Shown piece by piece: positions 15,974-26,940 of a DNA stretch of 64,000 bases; within the stretch, counting starts at the first letter, position 1; every line of letters starts with the position of its first letter. This DNA comes from Aquibium pacificus (lineage in GTDB: Bacteria > Pseudomonadota > Alphaproteobacteria > Rhizobiales > Rhizobiaceae), in the NCBI RefSeq assembly GCF_040839445.1, contig NZ_JBDPGJ010000002.1:372001-436000 (forward strand), in the 5' to 3' direction. Under the pieces are notes generated by a model. The model was not told the DNA's origin. It saw nothing but the letters and a program-made list of their open reading frames with translations, and ran no database searches. Both the position numbers and the translations under genes were made by a program.

Positions 15974-17077
15974 CTAGACCACGCGTGCCTGCGACGTGCC
16001 GGTCATGCGCGAGGAAGTTCCTCCGCCGGCCAGGCCGTTGATGAGCTTCGCCATCGGCCGCTCGAAATAGCGGTCCGACAGGATCGAGACGGCAATCACC
16101 AGCAGCGCCGGAAGGAACCAGTAGACGTAGAAGTCGACGTAGCCGAGCGGTTCGAGCAGCTTCTTCCACAGCACCGCGATGAACAGGGACTCGATCACCG
16201 GGTGAATGAGATAGATGCCGAGCGACACCTTGCCGACCGGGTGCAGGAACCAGAGATAGCTCGAATTCTCCGGTTCCGTGCGCTCGGCCAGCGCTGCAAG
16301 GTACATGGCGGCGCCGAGCAGCGCCACCACGACGTAGGCCGGCTGCAGCGTGGCCATCGCCACGATCGAGATGGCAAACATCGCCCAGCCCGGCACGTGG
16401 CTGCGTAGCCGCCAGCGGCTGTCGCGGACCGCCATGGCGACCAGCGCGCCCAGCGCGAAGTCGGCAAAGGCCCTGTAGGCACCCCAGGTGTCGGCCCGGA
16501 GCCAGCTTTCGAAGGGTATCACGCCCGCCGCCGTCGCCGCCTCCAGCGCCACGATGGCCACCAGCGAGATCGCCGCCAGCCCCGGCTTGCCGCCAAAGCG
16601 GAAGGCAAGCACGATCGCCGGCAGCAGCAGGTAGCAGAACCATTCCGCCGACATCGACCAGGAGACGTAGTTGAAGGTCAGAAGGTCGGTGAAGCCCCAG
16701 GCGTGCATGAGGAGGAGATTGGCCGGCAGCGCGCTCCATGCATAACGCTCCGGGCTGTCCGAATGCACCAAGCCGAGATCGACGGCAAAGGCGATTGCGA
16801 CGAAGAACGCAAGCGTCGCGAGATAGAGCGGATAGAAGCGCGCGATGCGGCGGACGAGGTAGCGGCGGAACGAGCCGGGCTCGGTCAACAGAACGTCGCC
16901 GTAGCGCTCCATGATCAGGAAGCCCGAGATCATGAAGAACATCTCCATCAGCGGCATCAGCCGATAGAGGAAGGCGCTGACGTCCTCCGTTCCCGGCGGC
17001 GCGAAACGCATGAAATGCCACATCATGATCGAGATCGCGGCAATCAGCCGCCATGTCTCGAAGATGCGATAGTGCAT
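15974..17077 (-). CDS. Acyltransferase 3 (OafA/NodX-type) membrane protein
   Basis: A 367-residue multi-pass membrane O-acyltransferase that would modify a surface polysaccharide or lipid-linked glycan. It starts MHYRIFETWRLIAAISIMMWHF, matching the family pattern R-x-x-A-x-x-x-V-x-x-x-H, with the catalytic histidine in MMWHF, and shows about ten hydrophobic segments. The second family arginine motif is in FRRYLVRRIARFYPLYL. No SGNH domain is fused. It sits between dnaK and dnaJ, an uncommon place. Confidence 0.88.
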   Translation of the reverse strand: MHYRIFETWRLIAAISIMMWHFMRFAPPGTEDVSAFLYRLMPLMEMFFMISGFLIMERYGDVLLTEPGSFRRYLVRRIARFYPLYLATLAFFVAIAFAVDLGLVHSDSPERYAWSALPANLLLMHAWGFTDLLTFNYVSWSMSAEWFCYLLLPAIVLAFRFGGKPGLAAISLVAIVALEAATAAGVIPFESWLRADTWGAYRAFADFALGALVAMAVRDSRWRLRSHVPGWAMFAISIVAMATLQPAYVVVALLGAAMYLAALAERTEPENSSYLWFLHPVGKVSLGIYLIHPVIESLFIAVLWKKLLEPLGYVDFYVYWFLPALLVIAVSILSDRYFERPMAKLINGLAGGGTSSRMTGTSQARVV

Positions 17078-17197
17078 GTGCCCGGCCCTCGCTCACGACC
17101 CGTATGCTCGTGGGGGATGTGTAGGCAACGAGCTATCGCCAGTCGACCTTAAGCTCCTGTTAAGCTTAACCACCGGCCTGGTAGGACCCAAAACGCG

Positions 17198-17226
17198 AAA
17201 AGCCCGGCATCGGCCGGGCTTTTCTT
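17198..17226 (-). terminator. Rho-independent terminator after dnaK
   Basis: AAAAGCCCGGC, a short ATC loop and GGCCGGGCTTTT form a strong GC stem flanked by A and T runs, 25 bases past the dnaK stop. The flanks would allow termination in either direction; the leftward transcript from dnaK is the one that meets it first. Confidence 0.85.
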
Positions 17227-17250
17227 AGCGACTGTGGAGGCTGATCGCGA

Positions 17251-19167
<1,917 letters not shown>

Positions 19168-19287
19168 TTTCTTCTCTCCGCTAAGCAGGCTGCCAGGACC
19201 CGTACCGGCATTCCACACGGCAGCCCCTGTTTCAGGAAACAGCCCCCTCCCCATGCGATTCCGGCACGGCTCAGAAGCGTTGCGGCG

Positions 19288-19317
19288 TATATAAGAACAG
19301 GATTTTTATCGCGCAAG
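19288..19317 (-). promoter_or_regulatory. RpoH (sigma-32) promoter of dnaK
   Basis: On the minus strand CTTG (19314-19317) is followed after 18 bases by CTTATATA (19288-19295). The alphaproteobacterial RpoH consensus is CTTG-N17/18-CYTATNT, matched at every fixed position. It lies in the 271-base divergent gap between dnaK and htpX. Confidence 0.75.
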
Positions 19318-19438
19318 CGCGGCCCTGGAATGCTTTTTCGCCGGATTCGAGACTTCGCGAACGGCGAGCGAAGCGCTTCTCCTGGCCGACGGTTGGATGC
19401 CACTCGGCAAACCCGCTCTCCCTCCCCATATCCCTTCC

Positions 19439-20554
19439 ATGAATGCGACACCCGATCTCGACTTCTTCGAACAGCGCCGCCACCGCGCGATGAACGCGCT
19501 GCACACCTGGCTGCTCGGCGCCGGTAGCCTGGCGCTTCTCGCCGTCACCGCCTTCGTCTTCGCCGGCGGCACCGGCGTGGTCTACGCGCTTGTTTTCGGA
19601 GCGGTGTCGATGTGGATGATGCGGCGCGTCAGCCCGCAGATTGTGCTTTCGATGTATGACGCTCGCAAGGTCACCCGCCGCGAGTTTCCGGAAGGCGTGG
19701 CGCTGGTGGAGGAACTGGCCCGCCGCGCGAAGTTGCCGTCGGTTCCGGTGCTGCACGTCGTGCCGTCCCGCCTGATGAATGCCTTCGCGGTCGGCCGCCT
19801 GGAGGATTCGGCCATCGCCGTCACCGACGCGCTGGTACGGCGGATGACAACCCGCGAGCTCGCCGGCGTGCTGGCCCACGAGATCAGCCACATCGCCAAC
19901 GAGGACGTGAAGGTCATGGCCTTCGCCGACATGGTCTCGCGCTTCACCTCGGTCATGTCGACGGTCGGCATCTTCACGCTGGTCCTCAACGTGCTTGGCT
20001 TCGCAGGCGGCTACGAGGCGCAGGTGCCGTGGCCGGCGGTCCTGATCCTGATCGCGTCGCCGACGATCGGCGGGCTCCTGCAACTCGCGCTGTCGCGCAC
20101 ACGCGAATACGATGCCGACCTGAACGCCGCCGTCCTCACCGGCGATCCGGACGGACTCGCCTCCGCCCTGCTGAAGCTCGAACGGGCGCAGCGCCGTATC
20201 TGGGAAGGCCTGGTGCTGCCGGGCAGTCGCATGCCGGACGCCTCGGTGCTGCGAAGCCACCCGATCACCGAAGAGCGCATCCGGCGCCTGATGGCGCTGA
20301 AGTCCGCGCGCGGCCTGCCGGAACCGTCGCCGATGGTGGAAGCGCTCACGCAGCCGCCGCGGCCGCGACGCAGCTTCATACCGGACGCCGGGCGCGCGCG
20401 TCGCCCGGTCGATTATCATCGCATCGCCTCGCTGATGGCGGCCGATCATCCGGTCGCGGCCGAGCGCCACGACAGTCCGTCTCATGATGGGCCGCTGGCC
20501 GAGCCCGACGGCCCGCCGCGCCTGCGCATCCGCCGCGGCGGGCTGTGGTGGTGA
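19439..20554 (+). CDS. M48-family zinc metalloprotease, HtpX-like
   Basis: Membrane protease for quality control of inner-membrane proteins. The 371-residue product has two N-terminal membrane helices (about residues 25-60), the zinc motif HEISH in LAGVLAHEISHIANEDVK, two further helices and the third ligand region REYDADLNAAVL. It is longer than E. coli HtpX (293), with a proline- and arginine-rich C-terminal tail of about 80 residues. I took the ATG at 19439; an in-frame ATG at 19397 is also possible and neither has a good ribosome site. Divergent from dnaK, in keeping with envelope stress; ends one base from mutM. Confidence 0.85.
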   Translation: MNATPDLDFFEQRRHRAMNALHTWLLGAGSLALLAVTAFVFAGGTGVVYALVFGAVSMWMMRRVSPQIVLSMYDARKVTRREFPEGVALVEELARRAKLPSVPVLHVVPSRLMNAFAVGRLEDSAIAVTDALVRRMTTRELAGVLAHEISHIANEDVKVMAFADMVSRFTSVMSTVGIFTLVLNVLGFAGGYEAQVPWPAVLILIASPTIGGLLQLALSRTREYDADLNAAVLTGDPDGLASALLKLERAQRRIWEGLVLPGSRMPDASVLRSHPITEERIRRLMALKSARGLPEPSPMVEALTQPPRPRRSFIPDAGRARRPVDYHRIASLMAADHPVAAERHDSPSHDGPLAEPDGPPRLRIRRGGLWW

Positions 20555-20555
20555 A

Positions 20556-21449
20556 CTACCGCTGGCAGACGGGACAGTAGAAGGTCGAGCGCCCGGACTG
20601 CACGATCCGCTGGATCACGCCGTTGCAGGTGAGCTTCGGGCAGGGCTCTCCCTCGCGCCCGTAGACGGCGAAGGAATGCTGGAAATAGCCCAGCGATCCG
20701 TCGGCATGGACGTAGTCGCGCAGCGACGAGCCACCGGCCTCGATCGCGTCCGCAATCACCTCCCGCACCGCCGTCGCCAGCCGATCCGCCGCCTTCGTCG
20801 GCGCGCCGCTCTTCGCCACCAGCGTGCCCGCCAGGCGGCGCGGCGAGAGGCCTGCGCGCCAGAGTGCCTCGCAGACATAGATGTTGCCAAGTCCGGCGAT
20901 CAGCCGTTGGTCGAGCAGCGCCGCTTTCAGCGGCGCGCGCTTGTCGCGGAAGAGGCGGGCGAGAATCTCGCCGCCTAGCTCGTTCCCGGTCGGCTCGATC
21001 CCCAGATCCGCAAGCAGCGGATGATCCACGAGATGTCCCGGCTCGGCGAACAGCATGAAGCCGAAACGGCGCGGATCGTTGAAGACGATGCGGCTCAGCC
21101 CGCCCGTGCGCTCCTCGAGGTGGAACACGACATGATCGTGCGCCGCCGCCTTCGAGCGCTCGTGGAGGAACTCGCCGGGAACCACGGCGGTCTCGCCGGC
21201 CTCGATGCGCCAGGAGCCCGACATGCCGAGATGGCTGATGAGGCCAAGTCCGTCGTCCAGATGGGCGATCAGGTATTTCGCCCGCCGCGACAGCGCCTCG
21301 ACCCGGCGCCCGGTGAGACGGCCGACGAAATCCGGCGGAAAGGGGAACCGCAGGTCCGGCCGGCGCTGCTCGACGGCCAGGATACGCGCGCCTTCCAGCG
21401 TCGGGGCAAGCCCGCGCCGGACGGTCTCGACCTCGGGAAGCTCAGGCAT
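20556..21449 (-). CDS. mutM: Formamidopyrimidine-DNA glycosylase
   Basis: Removes 8-oxoguanine and formamidopyrimidines. After the initiator Met the protein begins PELPEVETVRRGL, with the catalytic N-terminal proline and Glu. The helix-two-turn-helix region lies near GNIYVCEALWRAGLSP, and the C-terminal zinc finger has C-x4-C and C-x2-C (CPKLTC and CPVC). Length 297 residues. The ATG at 21447-21449 overlaps the stop of the upstream deoB by eight bases, so the two genes are co-transcribed. Confidence 0.96.
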   Translation of the reverse strand: MPELPEVETVRRGLAPTLEGARILAVEQRRPDLRFPFPPDFVGRLTGRRVEALSRRAKYLIAHLDDGLGLISHLGMSGSWRIEAGETAVVPGEFLHERSKAAAHDHVVFHLEERTGGLSRIVFNDPRRFGFMLFAEPGHLVDHPLLADLGIEPTGNELGGEILARLFRDKRAPLKAALLDQRLIAGLGNIYVCEALWRAGLSPRRLAGTLVAKSGAPTKAADRLATAVREVIADAIEAGGSSLRDYVHADGSLGYFQHSFAVYGREGEPCPKLTCNGVIQRIVQSGRSTFYCPVCQR

Positions 21450-22680
21450 GCAGCAGGTTTTCGGGCAGGAACGACGTGCCGTGCCTGCCCGGCGCCAGCC
21501 CGAGGTGCTCGGCAACGGTTTCGCCGATGTCCGCGAAGGTCTGGCGCACGCCGATCGGACCGTCCGCGTAGCCCGGCCCGAAGCAGAGCACGGGCACGCG
21601 CTCGCGGGTGTGGTCGGTGCCCTTCCAGGTTGGATCGCAGCCGTGATCGGCCGTCAGCACGAGCAGGTCGCCGTCCTCCAACTTCGCCAGCGCCTCGGGA
21701 AGCCGCCGGTCGAAATCCTCCAGCGCCGCCGCGTAACCTGCGACGTCGCGCCGATGGCCGAAGAGGGAATCGAAATCGACGAAATTGGCGAAGACCAGGT
21801 CGCCGTCGCGCGCGTCGTCCATGGCGCCGAGCGCCTTGTCGAACAGCGCCATGTTGCCCGCGGCCTTGCGCACCTCCGAAATCCCCTGATGGGCGAAGAT
21901 GTCGCCGATCTTGCCGACCGCGATCACCTTTTGCCCGGCACCGGTGACGCGGTCGAGCAGCGTCGGTTCGGCCGGCGGCACGGCATAGTCGCGCCGGTTG
22001 GCGGTGCGCTCGAAATCGGCCGCCGTCTCGCCGAGGAACGGTCGTGCGATCACGCGTCCGATGTTGAGCGGGTCGACGAGCTTTCGCACGATTTCACAGA
22101 GATCGTAGAGCCGTTCGAGCCCGAAATGGTCCTCGTGCGCGGCGATCTGGAACACTGAATCCGCCGAGGTGTAGCAGATCGGCTTTCCGGTACGGACGTG
22201 CTCCTCGCCGAGCCGGGCGATGATTTCCGTCCCCGAGGCATGGCAGTTGCCGAGAATGCCCGGGAGTTTCGCCTGCGCGATGATCGCGTCGGTCAGGGCC
22301 TTCGGAAAGGACGGCGTCTCGTTGGGGAAATAGCCCCAGTCGAAGGGCACGGGCACGCCGGCGATCTCCCAGTGCCCGGAGGGGGTGTCCTTGCCGCTGG
22401 AGACTTCCTCCGCCGCACCGAAAAACCCCTTCGGTTGTGTCGTGGCGAGGCCCTCCGGATAGGAGCCGGATGCCAGGGCGGCGGCTTCGCCCAGGCCCAG
22501 CGCCAGCATGTTCGGGACGTTCAGCGGCCCGCTGCGCAGGCCCGGCCGGTCCGCTTCGCCCCGCGCAGTAGCTCGTGCGATATGGCCGAGCGTGTCGGAA
22601 CCGAGATCGCCGAATGCCTCCGCATCGGCGGCGCCGCCGATGCCGAAGGAATCGAGCACGAAGAGAAAGGCGCGGGCCAT
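21442..22680 (-). CDS. deoB: Phosphopentomutase
   Basis: Interconverts ribose/deoxyribose 1-phosphate and 5-phosphate in nucleoside salvage. The 412-residue protein of the alkaline-phosphatase superfamily has the metal-binding VLDSFGIGGAADAEAFGD, the substrate segment GKDTPSGHWEIAG and the second metal set VLTADHGCDPTWKGTDHTRE. The start is the ATG at 22678-22680, where homologues begin MARAFLFVLDS. It lies ahead of mutM, not with deoA, deoC or deoD. Confidence 0.95.
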   Translation of the reverse strand: MARAFLFVLDSFGIGGAADAEAFGDLGSDTLGHIARATARGEADRPGLRSGPLNVPNMLALGLGEAAALASGSYPEGLATTQPKGFFGAAEEVSSGKDTPSGHWEIAGVPVPFDWGYFPNETPSFPKALTDAIIAQAKLPGILGNCHASGTEIIARLGEEHVRTGKPICYTSADSVFQIAAHEDHFGLERLYDLCEIVRKLVDPLNIGRVIARPFLGETAADFERTANRRDYAVPPAEPTLLDRVTGAGQKVIAVGKIGDIFAHQGISEVRKAAGNMALFDKALGAMDDARDGDLVFANFVDFDSLFGHRRDVAGYAAALEDFDRRLPEALAKLEDGDLLVLTADHGCDPTWKGTDHTRERVPVLCFGPGYADGPIGVRQTFADIGETVAEHLGLAPGRHGTSFLPENLLHA

Positions 22681-22812
22681 CAGGAAAAATCCGCCTCCGG
22701 AGGGAAAAACGACTGCACAGATAGGAATGAAGCCGGCAATTGGCAATTCGTAAACCAAACGGCAAGCCCGCGACGTCATAGTGCGACCAAACCAGACGAG
22801 TCGAGATCGACT

Positions 22813-23679
22813 ATGATTCGCATGATGTTCACGGTCCTGGCTGGCGCGCTTGCTGTCGCGGTCGGCACGTGGCCGGAGGCTTCCGCGCAGGAAGTAGCCC
22901 GGGGGGATGGCTTACGGATCGGGATGCTCGGCTCCGGCTCGGCCGTCGATGGCGCGTCGGCGATCGAGCGGGCCTATTCGCAGGCGCTCGGCATGCCGGT
23001 CACCGTCTTCGCGGCCCCCGACTTCCCGACGCTGATCGAGGCGCAGGTCCGATCCGACATCGACTACGCGATCTATACCGCGGGCGCCTATGCGGTCGCG
23101 TGGAAGCTATGCGGATGCATCGATCCGCTGGTGGCGCCGTCGGCGCGCGACGGCGCGAACGGGGCGAAGGCGGTCCTGATCAGGCGGAAGGGCGCAACGG
23201 CGCCCGACGCGCCGGACATGGCGGCCGGGCCGCGCGGCGCGGTCGGCGTCCTTGCCATCGCGGACAAGAGGGGCGGCGCGAACAACAAGCCCCTGGAGAC
23301 CGCAACCGCATCGGAAGCCGAGAGGTCATTCGTCGCGGGCGAAACACAGGAATTGCTAGGCTGGGTGCTTGACCGCCCGATTGGCGGCCCGGACCTATCC
23401 AGCGGGACGCTCGGCCGTCTAGCGGCGGCGGGAGTGGATGCCCAACAATTCGAAATCGTCTGGACGTCCGAGACCCTCCGCTTTGGCCCCCACGCGGTCC
23501 GCAACGACCTGCCGGACGACCTCAAGGCCAGGTTGCGCGACTTCCTGGTCAACCTCAAGCTCACGGAGCCCGATCTCTACGAGTACCTGGAAACGGAACG
23601 GCAAGGCGGTTTCGTGCGGGTGTCACCCGACGATTATGCCCCCGCCGTAGCGCTGGTCGAAGCTATCCTGAAACAATAG
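22813..23679 (+). CDS. Periplasmic binding protein, phosphate/phosphonate (PhnD-like) family, orphan
   Basis: A 288-residue secreted protein: a signal peptide (MIRMMFTVLAGALAVAVGTW, cleaved near ASAQE) then the type-2 periplasmic binding fold, with the PhnD-like segments FPTLIEAQVRSDIDYAIYTA and RADLS-type FGPHAVRNDLPDDLKARLRDFL. No permease or ATPase gene lies nearby. It may serve a distant transporter or act as a sensor. The ligand is not predictable. Converges with the altronate dehydratase-family gene seven bases away. Confidence 0.72.
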   Translation: MIRMMFTVLAGALAVAVGTWPEASAQEVARGDGLRIGMLGSGSAVDGASAIERAYSQALGMPVTVFAAPDFPTLIEAQVRSDIDYAIYTAGAYAVAWKLCGCIDPLVAPSARDGANGAKAVLIRRKGATAPDAPDMAAGPRGAVGVLAIADKRGGANNKPLETATASEAERSFVAGETQELLGWVLDRPIGGPDLSSGTLGRLAAAGVDAQQFEIVWTSETLRFGPHAVRNDLPDDLKARLRDFLVNLKLTEPDLYEYLETERQGGFVRVSPDDYAPAVALVEAILKQ

Positions 23680-23686
23680 CCGGCGA

Positions 23687-25219
23687 CTACATCACCGCGC
23701 CGATCTGCCAGGGCACGAACTCGGAATCGCCGTAGCCGAGGTCTTCGGACTTCGTCCGCTTGCCCGAAGCGACGGCGAGGATTTCGGCGAATATCGCCTC
23801 GCCCTTCTCTCGCACCGATACACCTTCGAGGATGTCGCCGCAGTTGATGTCCATGTCGTCGACCATGCGCTCGTACATCGGAGTGTTGGTGGCGAGCTTG
23901 ATCGAGGGCACCGGCTTGCAGCCATAGGCGGAGCCGCGTCCCGTCGTGAAGCAGAGCACGTTCGCCCCACCCGCGACCTGGCCGGTCACCGAGACCGGAT
24001 CGTAGCCGGGCGTGTCCATGAAGACGAAACCCTTCTCCGTCACGGGCTCGGCATATTCGTAGACGGCATTCAGCGTGGTCGAGCCGCCCTTGGCCGCCGC
24101 GCCGAGCGATTTTTCGAGGATGGTCGTCAGCCCGCCGGCCTTGTTGCCCGGAGACGGGTTGTTGTTCATCTCGCCGCCGTTGCGCGCGGTGTAGTCCTCC
24201 CACCACTTTATGCGCTCGACCAGCTTCTCCCCCACCTCTCGGTTTTTCGCGCGCCGGGTCAACAGGTGCTCGGCGCCGTAGATCTCCGGCGTCTCGGAGA
24301 GGATGGCCGTCCCTCCATTGTGCACCAGGATGTCGGCTGCGACTCCCAGCGCGGGGTTGGCCGTGATGCCGGAATAGCCGTCAGACCCGCCGCATTGCAG
24401 CGCCAGCGTCAGTTCCGATGCGGGAATCGTCTCCCGCGTCGCCGCGTTTGCGGCGGCGACCATTCCGCGGATGCGCTCCAGCCCCTGCTCGATGGTCTTC
24501 TTGGTCCCCCCGCTCTCCTGGATGGTCATGGTGCGGAAGGTTTCGCTCTCCTCGATGCCGTAAAGCTGCTTCATGCGGCCGATCTGGAACACCTCGCAGC
24601 CGAGCCCGACGAGCAGCACACCGCCGAAGTTCGGGTTTGCCGAATAGCCCCATTGCGTACGCTTGAGCAGTTCGAAGCCCTCGCCGGAGCCCGCCATGCC
24701 GCAGCCGGTGCCATGGGTGAAGGAGACGACGCCGTCGACGTTCTCGAATTCGTCCAGCATGCCCGACCGCGTCGCCGCCTCGGCCATGAAGCGGGCGACG
24801 GAGGCCGAGCAGTTCACGGACGTCAGGATGCCGACATAGTTGCGCGTCCCAGCCTTGCCGTTGGCGCGTCGAAAGCCTTCGAACGTCGCCTGTTCCTCGA
24901 CCGGCAGGATGTTCTCCGGCCGCGCGGCATCGGCGAAGCGGTAGTCGCGGGCGAAATCGTGCATCTCGACATTGTGCTCGTGCACCCAGTCGCCCGGTTC
25001 GATCTGCTTGGAGGCGAAGCCGATGATCTGCCCGAACTTCATCACCGGTTCGCCGAGGGCGATCGGCCGCGCGGCGATCTTGTGGCCGAAGGGAATGCGC
25101 TGGCGCGTGACGATCCCCGGCGCGATGCCGGCGCCCGGCTCGATCCTACCGGCCGCGACGACGATGTTGTCGTCGTCGGCGAGACGCAAGGTGCGTGCGA
25201 GGGTGTGCGTGGCGTCCAT
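23687..25219 (-). CDS. UxaA family hydrolase (altronate dehydratase-like)
   Basis: A 510-residue lyase with the N-terminal SAF domain (residues about 1-95, ending near VHEHNVEMHDF) and the large iron-dependent dehydratase domain containing NYVGILTSVNCSAS, FTHGTGCGMAGSGEG and QCGGSDGYSGITANPALG. The family dehydrates altronate, galactarate or related sugar acids. No uxaB, uxaC, garL or kdgK lies nearby, so the substrate is open; the family name does not establish altronate. Divergent from the sarcosine oxidase operon with a 193-base gap. Confidence 0.85.
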   Translation of the reverse strand: MDATHTLARTLRLADDDNIVVAAGRIEPGAGIAPGIVTRQRIPFGHKIAARPIALGEPVMKFGQIIGFASKQIEPGDWVHEHNVEMHDFARDYRFADAARPENILPVEEQATFEGFRRANGKAGTRNYVGILTSVNCSASVARFMAEAATRSGMLDEFENVDGVVSFTHGTGCGMAGSGEGFELLKRTQWGYSANPNFGGVLLVGLGCEVFQIGRMKQLYGIEESETFRTMTIQESGGTKKTIEQGLERIRGMVAAANAATRETIPASELTLALQCGGSDGYSGITANPALGVAADILVHNGGTAILSETPEIYGAEHLLTRRAKNREVGEKLVERIKWWEDYTARNGGEMNNNPSPGNKAGGLTTILEKSLGAAAKGGSTTLNAVYEYAEPVTEKGFVFMDTPGYDPVSVTGQVAGGANVLCFTTGRGSAYGCKPVPSIKLATNTPMYERMVDDMDINCGDILEGVSVREKGEAIFAEILAVASGKRTKSEDLGYGDSEFVPWQIGAVM

Positions 25220-25412
25220 CGGTTTCGTTCCTCCCTGACCGGCGACCTTGCGTCCGCCATCCGGTCCTGCGGCTGTTTCCTCCCGTCTACAGCTTTTGCC
25301 GCGCGCATGCCATGTCGTTCCAGCGGCAGGACGCGGCGCCGGCCTGCTTGCCCCGGTCCGCAGGCCGTGTAGACAGGAAGGACTGTTCGAAGTCGCCGAC
25401 GGGAGACATTGC

Positions 25413-26666
25413 TTGACGCGCCGCTACTCGGCTTTCAGCCTGTTCCGGGAAGGACTGCGCGGCCACACGGGGTGGCAGCCGGCCTGGCGCTCGCCCGACC
25501 CGAAGCCGGCCTACGACGCCGTCATCATCGGCGGGGGCGGGCACGGACTGGCGACGGCTTATTACCTCGCGAAGAACCACGGCATGCGCAACGTCGCGGT
25601 CATCGAGAAGGGGTGGCTCGGCGGCGGCAACACCGGGCGCAACACGACCACGATCCGCTCGAACTACTTCTATCCCGAGAGCGTCGCGCTCTACGACTTC
25701 GCGCTGAAGCTCTACGAGGGGCTGGGGCGGGAGCTGAACTACAACATCATGTTCTCGCAGCGCGGCGTGGTCACCGTGGCGCATTCGGAAGCCGAGATGG
25801 AGATCGCCGCGCGCATCGTCAACGCCATGCAGATCAACGGCACGGACGCCGAACTGCTCGGCCCCGACGCCGTGTTCGACAAGGCGCCGCTGCTGAACCG
25901 CGGGCCGAAGGCGCGCTATCCCGTCTTCGGCGGGGTGTGGCAGGGGCGCGCCGGGGTCGCCCGCCACGACGCCGTCGCCTGGGGCTATGCGCGCGCCGCC
26001 GACGGTTTTGGCGTCGACATCATCCAGAACTGCGAGGTGACCGGCTTCATCGTCGAGAACGGCCGCTGCGCCGGCGTCGAGACGAGCCGGGGATCGATCC
26101 GCGCCGGCGCGGTCGGGCTGGCGGTCGCAGGCCATTCCGGCGTGCTGGCGGAAAAGGCCGGCTTCGCGCTGCCGATCCAGTCCTATTCGCTGCAGGCGAT
26201 GGTGTCGGAACCGGTGAAGCCCTGCCTCGATACCGTGGTGCTCTACCTCGGCACCGGCACCTATCTCTTCCAGTCCGACAAGGGCGAGATCGTGGTCGGC
26301 GGCGGTCTCGACCGCGTGCCCTCCTACGCCCAGCGGGGCAATCCGCCGATGCAGCGCACCGTGCTGTCGGGCATGCTGGAGATGTTCCCCTCCTTCGGGC
26401 AATTGAAGATGCTCAGGCAATGGGCCGGAAACGTCGACGTAGTGCCGGACTCCTCGCCGATCATCGGGCCCTCCCCGCTGCCCGGGCTCTTTCTCAACTG
26501 CGGCTGGGGCACCGGCGGCTTCAAGTCCATCACCGCCGGCGGGTGGCTGATGGCTCACCTGATCGCCACCGGCTCGCATCACGAGATCAGCCGCCCCTTC
26601 GACCTCGACCGCTTCGCCACGGGGCGCCTGGTCGACGAGGCGGCCGGCTCCGGCATCGCGCACTGA
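25413..26666 (+). CDS. soxB: Sarcosine oxidase subunit beta, TTG start
   Basis: Flavin subunit of heterotetrameric sarcosine oxidase, which demethylates sarcosine to glycine and passes the one-carbon unit to tetrahydrofolate. The 417-residue protein begins RRYSAFSLFREGLRGHTGW after the start and has the dinucleotide motif DAVIIGGGGHGLATAYYL and GGGNTGRNTTTIRSNYF. No ATG stands near the conserved N-terminus; TTG at 25413 with GGGAG at 25401 gives exactly the family length. First gene of soxBDAG. Confidence 0.95.
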   Translation: MTRRYSAFSLFREGLRGHTGWQPAWRSPDPKPAYDAVIIGGGGHGLATAYYLAKNHGMRNVAVIEKGWLGGGNTGRNTTTIRSNYFYPESVALYDFALKLYEGLGRELNYNIMFSQRGVVTVAHSEAEMEIAARIVNAMQINGTDAELLGPDAVFDKAPLLNRGPKARYPVFGGVWQGRAGVARHDAVAWGYARAADGFGVDIIQNCEVTGFIVENGRCAGVETSRGSIRAGAVGLAVAGHSGVLAEKAGFALPIQSYSLQAMVSEPVKPCLDTVVLYLGTGTYLFQSDKGEIVVGGGLDRVPSYAQRGNPPMQRTVLSGMLEMFPSFGQLKMLRQWAGNVDVVPDSSPIIGPSPLPGLFLNCGWGTGGFKSITAGGWLMAHLIATGSHHEISRPFDLDRFATGRLVDEAAGSGIAH

Positions 26667-26676
26667 GGGGCGGGTC

Positions 26677-26940
26677 ATGCAACGTTTTCCCTGTCCTTTC
26701 TGCGGCCCGCGCGACGAGACGGAGTTCCACTTCGCCGCCGAGGCCGGCAAGACGCGGCCCGAGCCGGCGGGCGAGGTCGGCGCGGAACGCTGGGCCGAAT
26801 ATCTTCACCTGAAGAAGAACCCGAAGGGCCCAACGCGCGAAATCTGGGTGCACACGACCTGCGGCGAGTTCTTCCTCATGGAGCGGGACACGCTCACGCA
26901 TCAGGTGGCCGGCTCGTCGGCGCTGGGGGTCCAATCGTGA
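26677..26940 (+). CDS. soxD: Sarcosine oxidase subunit delta
   Basis: Small zinc-binding subunit of 87 residues. It carries the N-terminal CPFCGPRDETEFHF motif, with two zinc cysteines and a histidine, and the conserved WVHTTCGEFFLMERDTLTH near the C-terminus. It lies ten bases after soxB and its stop overlaps the soxA GTG start as GTGA. Confidence 0.96.
   Translation: MQRFPCPFCGPRDETEFHFAAEAGKTRPEPAGEVGAERWAEYLHLKKNPKGPTREIWVHTTCGEFFLMERDTLTHQVAGSSALGVQS

Noticed and set aside
23687..25219. Specific naming as altronate dehydratase uxaA
   Set aside because: No hexuronate pathway genes adjoin and the family has several substrates, so only the family is given.
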